DNA of 41,928 bases, from positions 1 through 41,928 of the forward strand of contig JAPKZK010000193.1 in the NCBI GenBank assembly GCA_026393835.1, read 5' to 3'. Under the pieces are notes generated by a model, which was not told the DNA's origin, made no database searches, and worked only from the letters and a program-made list of their open reading frames with translations. This document shows positions 1 through 8,818 of this stretch, one piece after another. Position 1 is the first letter of the stretch. Each line of letters opens with the position of its first letter. Origin of the DNA: Candidatus Aminicenantota bacterium (lineage in GTDB: Bacteria; Acidobacteriota; Aminicenantia; UBA2199). Made by a program: the position numbers and the translations under genes.

Positions 1-2
1 CC

Positions 3-2063
3 AATGGGAAACTGGACCGCAAAGCGCTGCCCGAGCCGGAAGCAAGCAGCGAAAGCGGCGTGGAGTATGCCGCGCCGGAGAATGAGACGCAGGCAAAACT
101 GGTGGATATCTGGTCGCAGGTATTGGGGGTGGAGAAAGAGACGATCGGCATCGCGGCGGATTTCTTCCAATTGGGCGGCCATTCGTTAAACGCCACCATG
201 GTGATATCGCGGATTCACAAAGAGTTGAACGTCAAAGTGCCGCTGGCCGAGATATTTAACAGCCCGACCATCCGGGAATTAGCGCGCAAAATAAAAACAT
301 CGGTGAGCGAGATGTACGCCGCCGTCGAGCCCGTGGAAAAGAAGGAGTATTACCGGCTGTCGTCGGCGCAGAGGCGGTTATACTTTCTCCAGCAAATGGA
401 ACCGGGCAATACCGGCTACAACATCCAGGAAGGCGTGGTGCTTGAAGGCGATGTGGATATACCGTTACTGGAAACGACGTTCAGGCAATTAATCCAACGG
501 CATGAGAGCTTGAGGACGTCATTTGAGATAGTGAACGAGGAGACGGTCCAACGAGTTCACGACAATGTGAAGTTTGAGATCGAATATTATAATTTGTCCA
601 CAGATTACACTGATTACACAGATAATAAAGATGATAAAATTCATCATGCATCATTTATGAATACACCGAATCATTTTATCCGCGCTTTCGACCTTTCCAG
701 GTCGCCGCTGCTGCGAGTAGGTGTGTTTCGCTTGGAAGAGAAGAAACATTTATTGCTGGCCGATATGCATCATATCATATCCGACGGCGTTTCCCATGCC
801 GTATTGAAAGGAGATTTCGGGATCCTTTACAGCGGCGGGCAGTTGCCGGCGATCCGGTTGCAATACAAAGATTATTCGGAATGGCAGCACAGCGAAAAAC
901 AGCAGCAATTGGTAGGCCGGCAGAAAGCCTATTGGTTGCAAGAACTGTCCGGGGATATCCCGGTGTTGGATATCCCCACCGATTATCCCCGCCCGTCTAT
1001 TCAGAGTTATTATGGAAACACCCTGGAGTTTGACCTGGGCCATGATGAGACCGAGTTGTTGAATAAATTGGGTCGCGATGAGAAAACCACGTTATACATG
1101 ATATTGGTGTCCATTTACAATGTATTGTTGTCTAAGTTGAGCAACCGGGAAGAGATCATCATCGGGACGCCCACGGCCGGTCGTCCTCATTCGGACCTGG
1201 AACGAATCATCGGTATGTTTGTCAATACGTTGGTGCTGAAAAATTACCCGGGAGGGGGGAAAACCTTTACAGAATTTTTACATGAAGTAAAAGAAAAGGC
1301 ATTAAAAGCGTTTGAAAACCAGGACTACCCGTTTGAGGAACTGGTAGAACGGTTGGTTGTTAAAAGGGACACCTCGCGGAACCCGTTATTCGATGTTTTG
1401 TTTGTGCTGCAAAATATGGAGGTAGAAGCGGAAGGCGCGCCCGGGGCCGGGGGAACCGGTGCGGGGGTGGGTGGTTCAAGATTAAAGATGCAACCCTATC
1501 GTTACAGCGCGGCCATAGCGAAATTCGACTTGACCCTGACGGCAGTCGAAGTAGGAGATGGGATTCATTTCACTTTCGAATATTGTACGCGATTGTTTAA
1601 AGAAGAGACCATCCGGCGCATGATCGAGTATTTTAAAAGGGTTATATCCGCGGTGATTGGGTCGCGAGATAAAAGACTTTGGCAAATCGATATACTCTCG
1701 GATGAAGAGAAGAACTTATTATTATTTGAGCTTAACGATACAGCGGCCGAATATCCGCGAAACAAAACTATCCATGGATTGTTTGCAGAGCAGGTAGAAA
1801 AGGCGCCGGACCGCATCGCGGTTGTTGGTTCAACCGTAGAGACGTTGCGCGCAGCGTCTCTACAAATAACCTATCGTCAATTAAACGAACAATCCGACCG
1901 GTTGGCCGGTTTGTTAATTGAAAAAGGCGTCCTGGCGGACAATATCGTGGCTATTAAAATAGAACGTTCGCTGGAAATGATTATTGGAAGGCAATCCCAA
2001 AGGCGTCATGATCGAACACCGGTCGGTATGCAATTTTATAAAAGGGATAACCGATATCGTTGA
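3..2063 (+). CDS. NRPS subunit, 5'-partial: (A end)-T-C-A start, broken by frameshift
   Basis: The gene enters the window already open: frame 3 begins inside the A10 motif (NGKLDRKAL, positions 3-29), so the true start lies upstream. A GTG at 60 is only an internal codon. Next come a carrier (T) domain with LGGHSL (phosphopantetheine Ser codon at 183), then a full condensation domain (about 345-1690) with catalytic HHIISDG at about 769-789, of the LCL type by its YYRLSSAQRRLYFLQQ start. An adenylation domain opens after LNDTAAEYP and runs to RSLEMIIG at about 1985, where the reading frame leaves the family pattern and stops at 2061. The A2-A3 stretch (LKAGGAYLPID to YTSGSTG) is missing, and the rest of the A domain continues in another frame from 1984. 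By comparison with sister domains about 75 residues are lost. This is either a disrupted module or an assembly collapse. Confidence 0.9.
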   Translation, partial: NGKLDRKALPEPEASSESGVEYAAPENETQAKLVDIWSQVLGVEKETIGIAADFFQLGGHSLNATMVISRIHKELNVKVPLAEIFNSPTIRELARKIKTSVSEMYAAVEPVEKKEYYRLSSAQRRLYFLQQMEPGNTGYNIQEGVVLEGDVDIPLLETTFRQLIQRHESLRTSFEIVNEETVQRVHDNVKFEIEYYNLSTDYTDYTDNKDDKIHHASFMNTPNHFIRAFDLSRSPLLRVGVFRLEEKKHLLLADMHHIISDGVSHAVLKGDFGILYSGGQLPAIRLQYKDYSEWQHSEKQQQLVGRQKAYWLQELSGDIPVLDIPTDYPRPSIQSYYGNTLEFDLGHDETELLNKLGRDEKTTLYMILVSIYNVLLSKLSNREEIIIGTPTAGRPHSDLERIIGMFVNTLVLKNYPGGGKTFTEFLHEVKEKALKAFENQDYPFEELVERLVVKRDTSRNPLFDVLFVLQNMEVEAEGAPGAGGTGAGVGGSRLKMQPYRYSAAIAKFDLTLTAVEVGDGIHFTFEYCTRLFKEETIRRMIEYFKRVISAVIGSRDKRLWQIDILSDEEKNLLLFELNDTAAEYPRNKTIHGLFAEQVEKAPDRIAVVGSTVETLRAASLQITYRQLNEQSDRLAGLLIEKGVLADNIVAIKIERSLEMIIGRQSQRRHDRTPVGMQFYKRDNRYR
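597..623 (+). repeat. Dispersed CACAGATTACAC-type repeat inside a C domain
   Basis: A short element reading TCCACAGATTACACTGATTA and continuing to 623 sits in the condensation-domain coding sequence. It encodes STDYTDYTD, an acidic stretch not seen in the other C domains here. A near copy lies in the intergenic region at 41005-41033. It stays in frame and falls in a loop before the FDLSRSPLLRV strand. Confidence 0.7.
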
Positions 2064-3390
2064 TTTTAATGAAGATGATCGTCTTTTATCTTTAACCACG
2101 ATATCCTTTGATATTTTTGGCCTGGAAGCCTTTGTACCTATCGCCAGGGGTGCGCGGGTAGTAATAGGGAATAGGGATGAACAGTTGAACAACAGCGCAT
2201 TGATTGCCGCCCTTTGTAAGCATGAGATAACCATTTTCCAGGTTACCCCGTCCAGGTTACAACTCTTATTTTCCGATGATGGGGCGCCGGGAATGCTGAA
2301 CAAATTGAAATATTTGTTGGTGGGCGGCGAAGCATTCCCGGAAGCGCTTTTGAAAAAAGCAAGAACCCTGGTTCCCGGGAAAATATACAATCTCTACGGG
2401 CCGACCGAAACCACCATATGGTCCACCGCAAAAGACGTGGCCGGGGAAAATTCCTTAAATATCGGGAAGCCCATCGCAAATACTCAAATATACATATTGG
2501 GTGAAAGAGAAACATTAACTCCCATAGGCGTTATTGGAGAATTATGTATCGGTGGGGATGGATTGGCCAGGGGTTATGTCAATAGGCCGGAACTAACCAC
2601 GGAAAAGTTTATTAAAAATAGGTCCTATAGGTCCTATAAGACCTATAATTTCTACAAAACCGGCGATCTCGCCCGGTGGTTGGATGACGGCAATATCGAG
2701 TTCCTGGGCCGTATCGATCACCAGGTTAAGATTCGGGGATTCAGGGTAGAGTTGGGTGAGATAGAAAATCAATTGCTGAACCACGGCGGGATAAAAGGCG
2801 CGGCAGTACTGGTGAAGGACCAACATCTATATGCTTATATCGCGGTAAATGACCAGGGCGAAGGCGAAGGAGAATTTAATTTATCCTTGTTACGAAGCTA
2901 TCTGTCGGAAAAATTACCCGATTATATGATCCCTTCATACTTTGTGCAAGTAGAGGGAATTCCTCTTACAGCCAGTGGCAAAGTGGATAGAAAAGCCCTG
3001 GATTTAATCGGTAAACAGTTAGCTCCTGACGCCGCCTATACCGCGCCGCAAAATGAACTTGAAAAGAAAATCGCTGAGGCCTGGAAAGAAGTGCTGCACC
3101 TGGAAAAAGTCGGCATCCATGATAACTATTTCGAATTGGGCGGAACGTCCTTCGATATCATCAAGATCAATCGAAAGTTGAAAGAGATATTTCAAATCGA
3201 AGTACCTATGGTTGTTATGTTCAGGCACACCACGGTTCATGCTTTCGCCGCATTTCTCAATCAAGAAAACGGGGACATCCACGACCGGGCGGCGGCATTG
3301 GAGCGTGGCAAGCGGGATAAACGAGAGCGCTTGCAGAGAAGAAAAGGCGCCGGGCCACAACAAGCGAACGTAAAGGCGAAGGTCGAATGA
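1984..3390 (+). CDS. NRPS subunit, C-terminal part: A(Gly-like)-T with charged tail
   Basis: This is the continuation of the upstream NRPS gene in a different frame. The TTG at 1984 is only where the open frame begins. Family similarity starts at GNPKGVMIEHRS, the end of A3. It holds A4-A10 with YGPTETT, YKTGDLARW, VKIRGFRVELGEIE and SGKVDRKAL. Aligning to GrsA positions gives the ten-residue code DILQLGLIWK, which I recall as a glycine code. The T domain has LGGTSF (Ser codon 3148). The protein ends in a highly charged tail (RGKRDKRERLQRRKG), typical of an NRPS carrier that hands its chain to a PKS subunit; a KS-containing gene follows 101 bp later. Without A2 and most of A3 the A domain should not bind ATP, so Gly loading is doubtful unless the gap is an assembly artefact. 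Confidence 0.88.
   Translation: MEGNPKGVMIEHRSVCNFIKGITDIVDFNEDDRLLSLTTISFDIFGLEAFVPIARGARVVIGNRDEQLNNSALIAALCKHEITIFQVTPSRLQLLFSDDGAPGMLNKLKYLLVGGEAFPEALLKKARTLVPGKIYNLYGPTETTIWSTAKDVAGENSLNIGKPIANTQIYILGERETLTPIGVIGELCIGGDGLARGYVNRPELTTEKFIKNRSYRSYKTYNFYKTGDLARWLDDGNIEFLGRIDHQVKIRGFRVELGEIENQLLNHGGIKGAAVLVKDQHLYAYIAVNDQGEGEGEFNLSLLRSYLSEKLPDYMIPSYFVQVEGIPLTASGKVDRKALDLIGKQLAPDAAYTAPQNELEKKIAEAWKEVLHLEKVGIHDNYFELGGTSFDIIKINRKLKEIFQIEVPMVVMFRHTTVHAFAAFLNQENGDIHDRAAALERGKRDKRERLQRRKGAGPQQANVKAKVE
2618..2644 (+). repeat. Three 9-bp tandem units in the A7-proximal loop
   Basis: Units ATAGGTCCT, ATAGGTCCT and ATAAGACCT encode the Ser/Tyr-rich stretch NRSYRSYKTYNFYKTGDL. The site is just before the A7 motif (YKTGDL), where other A domains of this cluster carry a 7-bp repeat. 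The unit length is a multiple of three, so copy-number change would not shift the frame. Confidence 0.7.
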
Positions 3391-3406
3391 GTATAGATGC
3401 ATATTT

Positions 3407-3470
3407 TTTCTTCGGGAGGATAGTAAATTTCTTCGGGAGGATAGATACTTTCCCGGCGAGGATATTTTTG
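3407..3470 (+). repeat. 21-bp periodic repeat in the intergenic region before the KS gene
   Basis: The core TTCGGGAGGATA appears at 3411 and again 21 bp later at 3432. A weaker third copy (CCGGCGAGGATA) begins another 21 bp on, at 3453. Each unit contains a purine-rich GGAGG-like core. The array fills most of the 101-bp gap between the NRPS and KS genes. No promoter or terminator is clear in it. Confidence 0.6.
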
Positions 3471-3491
3471 CAGGATTCGGAGTAAGGACAT

Positions 3492-6400
3492 ATGGAACAA
3501 AAGGAACAAATAGGAACAGGGTTGGAAATCGCCGTTATCGGTATGGCTGGAAGATTCCCCGGGGCAAAGGACATCCATGAGTTCTGGGATAATATAAAAA
3601 ACAGCGTCGAATCCATCCATTTTTTCACGGATGAGGAATTAATAGGGGTAGGTATTTCACCAAAGTTGTTGGAAAATCCCAATTATGTGAAAGCCAACGG
3701 CATCCTGGAAGACAGTGATTATTTCGACGCCACTTTCTTCGGTTATACGCCCAAAGAGGCAGAAATCATGGACCCCCAGATACGGATTTTCCACGAATGC
3801 GCCTGGGGGGCGCTGGAAGATGCCGGCGTTGCGCCCGGGACCTATGATGGCCTGATCGGCCTCTATGCCGGCGCCACGCCAAACCTTCACTGGCAGGCGC
3901 GCGCCTTACTGTCAGGCAAAAGCAGTGAAATCGGGGAGTTTGCCGCCAATCATTTGAGTCAAAAAGATTACATCACCTTGCGAATTTCCTATAAACTCGA
4001 TTTAAAAGGACCCAGTTTCGTTTTATACACCACGTGTTCCACCTCCCTGGTGGCCATTCATATCGCCTGCCAGGCCATTTTGAACGGGGAATGCGACATG
4101 GCGCTGGCCGGGGGCATTACCGTTATCAACTTGAATAAAACCGGGTACATGTACCAGGAAGGAATGGTCACTTCTCCTGACGGCCACTGCCGGGCGTTCG
4201 ATGCAAAGGCAAAAGGCGTTGTGGGCGGGGACGGGGTAGGAGTAGTGGTTTTAAAACGCCTGGAAGACGCCGTTGCCGATCGGAATCATATTTACGCCGT
4301 GGTAAAAGGTTCCGCCGTCAATAACGACGGCGTCCGGCGGGCCGGTTTTACCGCCCCCAGCGTGGCCGGCCAGGCAGAAGTCATTAAAATGGCCATGCAA
4401 GTGGCGGAAGTCGAACCCGAAAGTATTCAATACATTGAGACCCATGGTACTGCCACTGCACTGGGAGACCCGGTGGAAATCGAAGGTCTGAAACTGGCTT
4501 TTAATACCCGGGAAAAAGGTTTTTGCGGCATCGGTTCCGTTAAAACCAATGTCGGTCACCTCGACTCTGCCGCGGGGGTGACCGGGTTTATCAAGACAGT
4601 GCTGGCATTAAAATATAAATTGCTCCCACCCTCGCTTCATTTCGAAAGCCCAAACCCCGGCATCGATTTTATCGACAGCCCTTTTTATATCAATACAAAG
4701 TTAACCCCGTGGGAAAACGGCGAATACCCTTTGCGGGCCGGCGTCAGCGCTTTCGGCATCGGCGGCACCAACGCCCACGTGATATTGGAGGCGTGGGGTG
4801 AAGGCGAAGTGCAGGGGGCAACGGCCGAGGAAAAAGCAGGGGCTTTCCGGCTGATTGTATTGTCGGCCAGGACATCCACCGCCCTGGATAAAATGAGCGA
4901 AAACTTAGCGGATTATTTTATAGAAAATCCCGGTATCCACCTGGCGGATGCGGCTTATACGCTGCAGGTAGGAAGACCCCCCTTTAAATACAGGAAAATG
5001 TTCGTCAGCTCCTCCATTGAACAAGCCTCTGCTCTATTATCCGGCGCCGATCCCGGGAAAATTCACAGCGCTGCTGTGGAAGAAGAAAACATGACCGCCT
5101 CCACCTCATTGGGCGAATCCCTGGACCGCACGGAAAAACTTATAAAGGACGGCCGGGCCGGCGCTCCGGAACTTCGCAATCTATTGGAGAAAATCGGGTT
5201 TTCATGGCTTCAAGGGGCAACCGTCGACTGGCGCAAACTTTACCCCGGGGAAGAACGAAACCGGATTCCCTTACCCACTTACCCCTTTGAAAGGCAGCGT
5301 TATTGGATCGATGAAACCCCTTTTAAAATAGCAACCCCAGGGGACAGGGGCAGTTATAAAGCCGCTGCGCCCCCGGCCAGGCTGTACCCACGCCCTGAAT
5401 TGAGCGCCGCCTATACCCCCCCGGCCAATGAGACGGAAAAAAAATTGGCCGGAATCTGGCAGAGTTTTTTCGGTTTTGACCAAATTGGGGGCCAGGATGA
5501 TTTTTTTGAACTGGGCGGCGATTCGTTGACCATTATCACGATGGTATCCAGGATCCAGAAGGAAATGGAAATCCTGGTGCCCATCCCGGAATTTTTCAAT
5601 CGACCCAACATTGGGGCGCTGGCCGCTTATATCCTGGATCATCCCCAAAAAACCAGCTATGTATCCATTGCACCCGTGGAAGAAAGGGAATATTATCCCC
5701 TGGCCTTAACCCAGCGTAGGCTATATATATTGCAGCAGGCAGACCCGGAGAACATCAGTTATAACATCCCCTTCGTATATCGCCTGGATTTAAAAGTAGA
5801 TATCGGGCGGTTCCGGGAAATTTTCAAGAAGATGATCCGGCGACAAGAAAGTTTCAGAACTTCCTTCCACATAGTGGACGGGGAGCCTGTGCAGCGAGTC
5901 AGTCGCGAGGTAGATTCAGACTTTACCATCGAGTATTATGAGACTGTAGCTAAGGCGGAAGACAACATAGAAGAGATCATAAAAAATTTTATCAGACCCT
6001 TTGATTTATCCCGGCCGCCGCTGCTGCGGGTGGGATTAATAAAAATAGGAGAAGGAACAAATCTGCTGATGACCGATATGCATCATCTCATATCCGACGG
6101 TATTTCCATGATGATTACCATAAGAGATTTTTTATTATTGTACCGGGGAGAGGATTTGACTGAGTTAAAGATACAATACAAAGATTATTCCGTCTGGCAG
6201 GTGACGGAAAAAGAAAGGGGCGCCTTAAAAAAGCAGGAAGAATACTGGTTGAAAGAGTTCGCCGGCGACATACTGGGGCTCCAATTGCCCCTCGATTATC
6301 CCAGGCCGCCAGTCCGGAGTTTCGAAGGCAGCCTGGCGGCCTTTGAAATCGATGCTCCGCACACCCAGGGCCTGAAATTACTTGCGGAAAGCGAAAGCGC

Positions 6401-7073
6401 TACACTGTTCATGGTATTGTTGGCCGTGTACAATGTATTGCTGTCGCGTTTGAGCGGGCAAGAACAAATCGTCGTGGGCACGGGCGTGGCCGGGCGAAAC
6501 CATGAGGAACTCCTGAACCTGGTGGGGACATTCCTCAATACCACCCCTTTAAAAAATTATCCCACCAAAGAGAAAACCTTTAAATCGTTTTTAAAAGAAG
6601 TCAGGGAAAAAACAATATCGGCCTTTGCCAACCAGGAGTATCCTTTCGAAGAGCTGGTAGAGAAAGTCGTGCCCCATAGGGTCCGGAACCGGAACCCACT
6701 CTTTGATGTTTTTCTTATGTCATTGGTAATGGACAGCACTTTACTGGATGCCGCCTCCGCCGATTCTTCCCCCGCGTCCCCATCGGCGGCCGTCCCGGTA
6801 CCCCCGAAATATAACTTCAACCACCGGGTGGCAAAGTTCGATATCGGTTTATTATATACCGAAAACGCGGGAAAGCTGGAGCTGGAGTTCGAATACTGTA
6901 CCAAATTGTTTAAAAGAGAAACCATCGAACGGTTTGTGGTTTTCTTTAAGGATATCGTGTCTGCAGTGACCGCGGATAAAAATATCACATTGGGGGGAAT
7001 CGAAATTTCGCATTCGTTATTAGCCGCGAGAGAGGGTGTTATACCGGATAAGCCGGGTGATTTTAGATTTTAA
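3492..7073 (+). CDS. Hybrid PKS-NRPS subunit: KS-(no AT)-T-C
   Basis: The protein extends the peptide by one ketide unit and passes it to the next NRPS module. The ketosynthase (about residues 10-430) has the full catalytic set: Cys182 in TTCSTSL, His318 in THGTAT, His356 in NVGHLDSAAG. A KS-AT-type linker follows and then directly the post-AT motif LPTYPFERQRYW (about 595-607); no acyltransferase domain lies between, so the extender must be loaded in trans. The discrete AT at 38078 is the obvious candidate. A T domain (GGDSLT, Ser678) and a complete C domain (HHLISDG, His864-865/Asp869) follow. There is no KR, DH or ER, so the beta-keto group would be kept at this stage. The C-terminus ends in GDFRF, a tail shared with the next two proteins. 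The ATG at 3492 follows an AAGGA-type ribosome site. Confidence 0.95.
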   Translation: MEQKEQIGTGLEIAVIGMAGRFPGAKDIHEFWDNIKNSVESIHFFTDEELIGVGISPKLLENPNYVKANGILEDSDYFDATFFGYTPKEAEIMDPQIRIFHECAWGALEDAGVAPGTYDGLIGLYAGATPNLHWQARALLSGKSSEIGEFAANHLSQKDYITLRISYKLDLKGPSFVLYTTCSTSLVAIHIACQAILNGECDMALAGGITVINLNKTGYMYQEGMVTSPDGHCRAFDAKAKGVVGGDGVGVVVLKRLEDAVADRNHIYAVVKGSAVNNDGVRRAGFTAPSVAGQAEVIKMAMQVAEVEPESIQYIETHGTATALGDPVEIEGLKLAFNTREKGFCGIGSVKTNVGHLDSAAGVTGFIKTVLALKYKLLPPSLHFESPNPGIDFIDSPFYINTKLTPWENGEYPLRAGVSAFGIGGTNAHVILEAWGEGEVQGATAEEKAGAFRLIVLSARTSTALDKMSENLADYFIENPGIHLADAAYTLQVGRPPFKYRKMFVSSSIEQASALLSGADPGKIHSAAVEEENMTASTSLGESLDRTEKLIKDGRAGAPELRNLLEKIGFSWLQGATVDWRKLYPGEERNRIPLPTYPFERQRYWIDETPFKIATPGDRGSYKAAAPPARLYPRPELSAAYTPPANETEKKLAGIWQSFFGFDQIGGQDDFFELGGDSLTIITMVSRIQKEMEILVPIPEFFNRPNIGALAAYILDHPQKTSYVSIAPVEEREYYPLALTQRRLYILQQADPENISYNIPFVYRLDLKVDIGRFREIFKKMIRRQESFRTSFHIVDGEPVQRVSREVDSDFTIEYYETVAKAEDNIEEIIKNFIRPFDLSRPPLLRVGLIKIGEGTNLLMTDMHHLISDGISMMITIRDFLLLYRGEDLTELKIQYKDYSVWQVTEKERGALKKQEEYWLKEFAGDILGLQLPLDYPRPPVRSFEGSLAAFEIDAPHTQGLKLLAESESATLFMVLLAVYNVLLSRLSGQEQIVVGTGVAGRNHEELLNLVGTFLNTTPLKNYPTKEKTFKSFLKEVREKTISAFANQEYPFEELVEKVVPHRVRNRNPLFDVFLMSLVMDSTLLDAASADSSPASPSAAVPVPPKYNFNHRVAKFDIGLLYTENAGKLELEFEYCTKLFKRETIERFVVFFKDIVSAVTADKNITLGGIEISHSLLAAREGVIPDKPGDFRF

Positions 7074-7097
7074 CAGTTCTGAATAGGAGAAAACAAA

Positions 7098-8801
7098 ATG
7101 AATGAAACCGAGACAAATAAAATTTTATTGGCGTTATTGCCATATTGGACCCCGTTGATCCCTCCCCAGGGAATCGCTCAAATGAAGGTTTTCCTGGAAA
7201 AGGACGGGTATAAAGTGAAGACAGTGGACGCAAATGTCGAGACTGAATTCAAAGAAATTTACCAACTCTATTTTAATACCTTAAAAAAGTTTATCCCGGG
7301 AAGTCATTGGGGAAATTTTTACAATATCGGTCATGATGTGCTGCGTAATCATATGATGGCCCATTTCAATCATGCCAATGGCGTCGGCGCTGAAGAAACA
7401 TATAAGGAATTAGTCAAACTGCTGGTTTATCATACCTACTTCTGGAATCTCGATGAAGAGCAGCTTTGTCGATTGGATGCTGTGATCGACCGGTTTTACA
7501 GCGAATTGGAGCGCTATATACTGCGCCTGCTGGAAGAGGAAAAACCGGCGGTGTTGGGGCTGACAGCCCATTTAGGCACACTGGGGGCGAGCATGTTTGC
7601 TTTTAAGCTGACCAAAGAAAAATATCCCGGTATCATGACCGTGGTGGGTGGGAGTATGTTTGCCGGTGAGCTGCCCATGAGTTCCCCGGATTTCGGGGTC
7701 TTTTTAGAAAAAACACCCTATATCGACAAAGTCATTGTCGGCGAAGGCGAGCAATTGTTTTTAAAATTATTAAGAGGAGAAATTCCCGCTTCTCAACGGG
7801 TCATTACATTGAAAGAGATCAGCGGCCGGCGCATGGATATTGCCACCCTTGAGCTGCCGGACCTTTCAGGCTTTGACCTGTCACGTTACCCGTTTAATGC
7901 CGCTTTCATCTCCAAAAGCTGCCCCTATCAATGCCGGTTTTGCAGTGTTGTGGCTTTTTTCGGGGAGTTCCGGGAAAAGAATGTAAGCCAGGCAGTGGAT
8001 CAATTGACCGAATTATATAAAAGACACGATGTCCAGGTGTTCCATATGCTGGATTCTCTGGCCAACCCTTTTATGACGGCCCTGGCCGCGGAATTGATCG
8101 ATCGCGATTTGTCATTCTACATGGATTTCTACATGAGAGTATCGGACGAAGTATGCGACCCGGAAATAACCTATTTGTGGAGGCGGGGTGGGTTGTACCG
8201 GGCCCGGTTGGGAATCGAAACCGGTTCCCCGCGCCTGTTGGAAGCCATGGATAAAGGAATAACCGTGGAACAATCCAAAGCGGCCATAAGGAGCCTGGCG
8301 GGGGCCGGTATAAAAACTACTACCTATTTTGTCGTGGGGTTCCCCGGGGAAACCGAAGAGGATTTTCAGCAGACCCTGGATTTCATCGAAGAATTAAAAA
8401 ACGATATCTGGCAAATGGAGTGCAACCCCTTTTACTATTACTATGCCGGGCAGCCCGAGGGCGATAAATGGGCGAATTATCGTATGCTGCTCTATCCAGG
8501 ATATGCCCGGGACCTGTTGATATCGCAAACCTGGATTTTGAATTGCGAGCCTTCCAGGGAAGAGAGGTTCAAGCGCATGTTCCGGTTGGTGGAGCATTGC
8601 AAGAAGTTAGGCATTCCCAATCCCTACTCCACCGAAGAGATGTATGAAGCGGATGAGCGTTGGAAAAATTTACACGAAAATGCCGTACCTTCCATCATTG
8701 AGTTCCAGGATCGGGGAGTCTATATCGACGAAAACAAACACGTTAAGAGGCTAATCCCGGCGCGGGAGATCCCCCAGGAAGACGGAGATTTTGTCTTTTA
8801 A
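7098..8801 (+). CDS. Cobalamin-binding radical SAM enzyme
   Basis: A 567-residue protein. The N-terminal part resembles B12-binding Rossmann domains of radical SAM enzymes (LPYWTPLIPPQGI, then VVGGS near residue 190 and VIVGEGEQLFLKLLRGE). The radical SAM core carries the 4Fe-4S motif CPYQCRFC (Cys275, Cys279, Cys282) and later LGIETGS and VVGFPGET, usual for the fold. The family includes B12-dependent C-methylases and ring-forming or oxidising enzymes; the substrate here cannot be read from sequence. The gene sits 24 bp after the KS subunit and 17 bp before the next NRPS, with good ribosome sites (AGGAGA, AAAGGAG), so it is translated with the assembly line. Its last residues are GDFVF, the same tail as on the flanking NRPS proteins, which suggests recruitment to the synthetase by a common contact. 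That is inference. Confidence 0.92.
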   Translation: MNETETNKILLALLPYWTPLIPPQGIAQMKVFLEKDGYKVKTVDANVETEFKEIYQLYFNTLKKFIPGSHWGNFYNIGHDVLRNHMMAHFNHANGVGAEETYKELVKLLVYHTYFWNLDEEQLCRLDAVIDRFYSELERYILRLLEEEKPAVLGLTAHLGTLGASMFAFKLTKEKYPGIMTVVGGSMFAGELPMSSPDFGVFLEKTPYIDKVIVGEGEQLFLKLLRGEIPASQRVITLKEISGRRMDIATLELPDLSGFDLSRYPFNAAFISKSCPYQCRFCSVVAFFGEFREKNVSQAVDQLTELYKRHDVQVFHMLDSLANPFMTALAAELIDRDLSFYMDFYMRVSDEVCDPEITYLWRRGGLYRARLGIETGSPRLLEAMDKGITVEQSKAAIRSLAGAGIKTTTYFVVGFPGETEEDFQQTLDFIEELKNDIWQMECNPFYYYYAGQPEGDKWANYRMLLYPGYARDLLISQTWILNCEPSREERFKRMFRLVEHCKKLGIPNPYSTEEMYEADERWKNLHENAVPSIIEFQDRGVYIDENKHVKRLIPAREIPQEDGDFVF

Positions 8802-8818
8802 TAAAGGAGCAAATTAAA

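Noticed and set aside
1984..3390. Independent gene starting with TTG at 1984
   Set aside because: It lacks A1-A3 and continues exactly the upstream A domain, so it is the second piece of a broken gene.
3257..3682. Minus-strand open frames over the NRPS/KS junction and elsewhere
   Set aside because: They are shadows of strongly supported + strand domains; none shows a recognisable protein pattern.
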